NCBI GenBank assembly: GCA_000320545.1
Contig: ADNK01002228.1
Span: 1-26,692, forward strand
DNA length: 26,692 nucleotides
Direction of reading: 5' to 3'
Origin: Bigelowiella natans CCMP2755
Taxonomy: Eukaryota > Cercozoa > Chlorarachniophyceae
A program made the translations under genes and the position numbers. Shown here piece after piece: positions 26,431 to 26,692 of the stretch (its first letter is position 1; every line of letters begins with the position of its first letter). Under the pieces are notes generated by a model. It made no database searches. It was not told where the DNA came from and was given only the letters and a program-made list of their open reading frames with translations.

Positions 26431-26692
26431 AATGACGATGCGGGAAAGCCGAAGACTTTAACAATCGCATCGTAGCTTCCTCGTTCAGCGCACAGCACCA
26501 CAACAACCTCACAACAACCGTATACTATCGAACAAACCTTGCCTCATGACGGAGGTGTCGCTGTCCGAATCTCTTAAAATCCATTGAACCGTCTGGCAAA
26601 CAAAGCAAACAAAGAACTTCTATTAAAGAGTGCCGTCAAACACAAACAATTCAATCTCCCTATAACGACCCCCCCCCCCGTCGCATCAACTT

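Larger units (their letters stand above)
24901..26692. other. Intergenic or untranslated sequence with low-complexity tracts
   Basis: No convincing gene seen on either strand. An open frame of 100 codons at 24,921-25,223 has no recognisable features. AATAAA-type words occur at about 24,915, 25,175 and 25,316 without a linked gene. Low-complexity tracts: CGTCGT/TACTAC units at about 25,570-25,650, AT tract at 25,891-25,920, GAC/TAC units at about 26,079-26,115, C18 at 26,281-26,298, TTATTATC units at about 26,341-26,430, and a C run at about 26,668-26,679. A gene on the far side could start beyond the window. Confidence 0.45.

Noticed and set aside
23683-26692. tRNA, rRNA, CRISPR array, transposon ends or a second protein gene
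   Set aside because: I looked for cloverleaf-like blocks, regular spacer arrays, terminal repeats and transposase or polymerase motifs and found none that could be supported by eye.

Overview
The window is nuclear DNA from a eukaryote. It holds no bacterial or organellar gene layout. It has spliced short exons with GT-AG borders, and many introns carry dinucleotide microsatellites of the TG, CT/GA, AT or CG type. Exons are more GC-rich than introns. A microbial eukaryote (alga or protist) is the likeliest source, judged from the unusual protein architecture and the short introns. I cannot name the lineage.

Almost everything from about 0.5 kb to 23,682 is one plus-strand gene for a giant HERC-type (HECT plus RCC1-like) E3 ubiquitin ligase of roughly 5,100-5,200 residues. 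That is similar in size to animal HERC1 and HERC2. I could chain about 38 exons by splice-site phase. Some 29 small exons lie between 0.5 and 10.1 kb. One uninterrupted exon of about 11 kb covers 10,316-21,346. Eight short exons between 21,593 and 23,682 finish the HECT domain. The 5' end is unresolved and may lie upstream of the window.

Domain order along the protein: a fascin-like beta-trefoil (898-2277); helical segments (2439-6369); a split CUB-like sandwich (6564-7509); helical segments with an acidic/glycine-rich loop (7891-11,200); discoidin-like copy 1 plus SPRY 1 (about 11.36-12.44 kb); an armadillo-like helical block; a Tudor-like barrel (about 13.28-13.49 kb); discoidin-like copy 2 (about 13.86-14.37 kb); a seven-bladed RCC1-like propeller (14.5-15.65 kb); two concanavalin/LamG-like sandwiches (15.95-17.39 kb); two UBA domains (17.42-17.70 kb); a helical block and acidic linker; discoidin-like copy 3 plus SPRY 2 (19.0-20.19 kb); and a C-terminal HECT domain with catalytic Cys codon at 23,354-23,356. 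The binding modules would recruit substrates and adaptors, the UBA pair would bind ubiquitin, and the HECT domain would transfer ubiquitin through a Cys thioester.

Most notable: a PDZ-like domain of about 73 residues sits inside the HECT N-lobe, and its 3' edge falls exactly on an intron. One intron in the HECT region appears to be GC-AG. The long exon needs a net one-base frame change near 18.72 kb and probably a local compensated frame swap in SPRY 1. The central 11 kb has no introns although both ends are intron-dense. From 23.7 kb to the end I see no convincing gene, only simple repeats and CTAG/GCTAGC-rich sequence.
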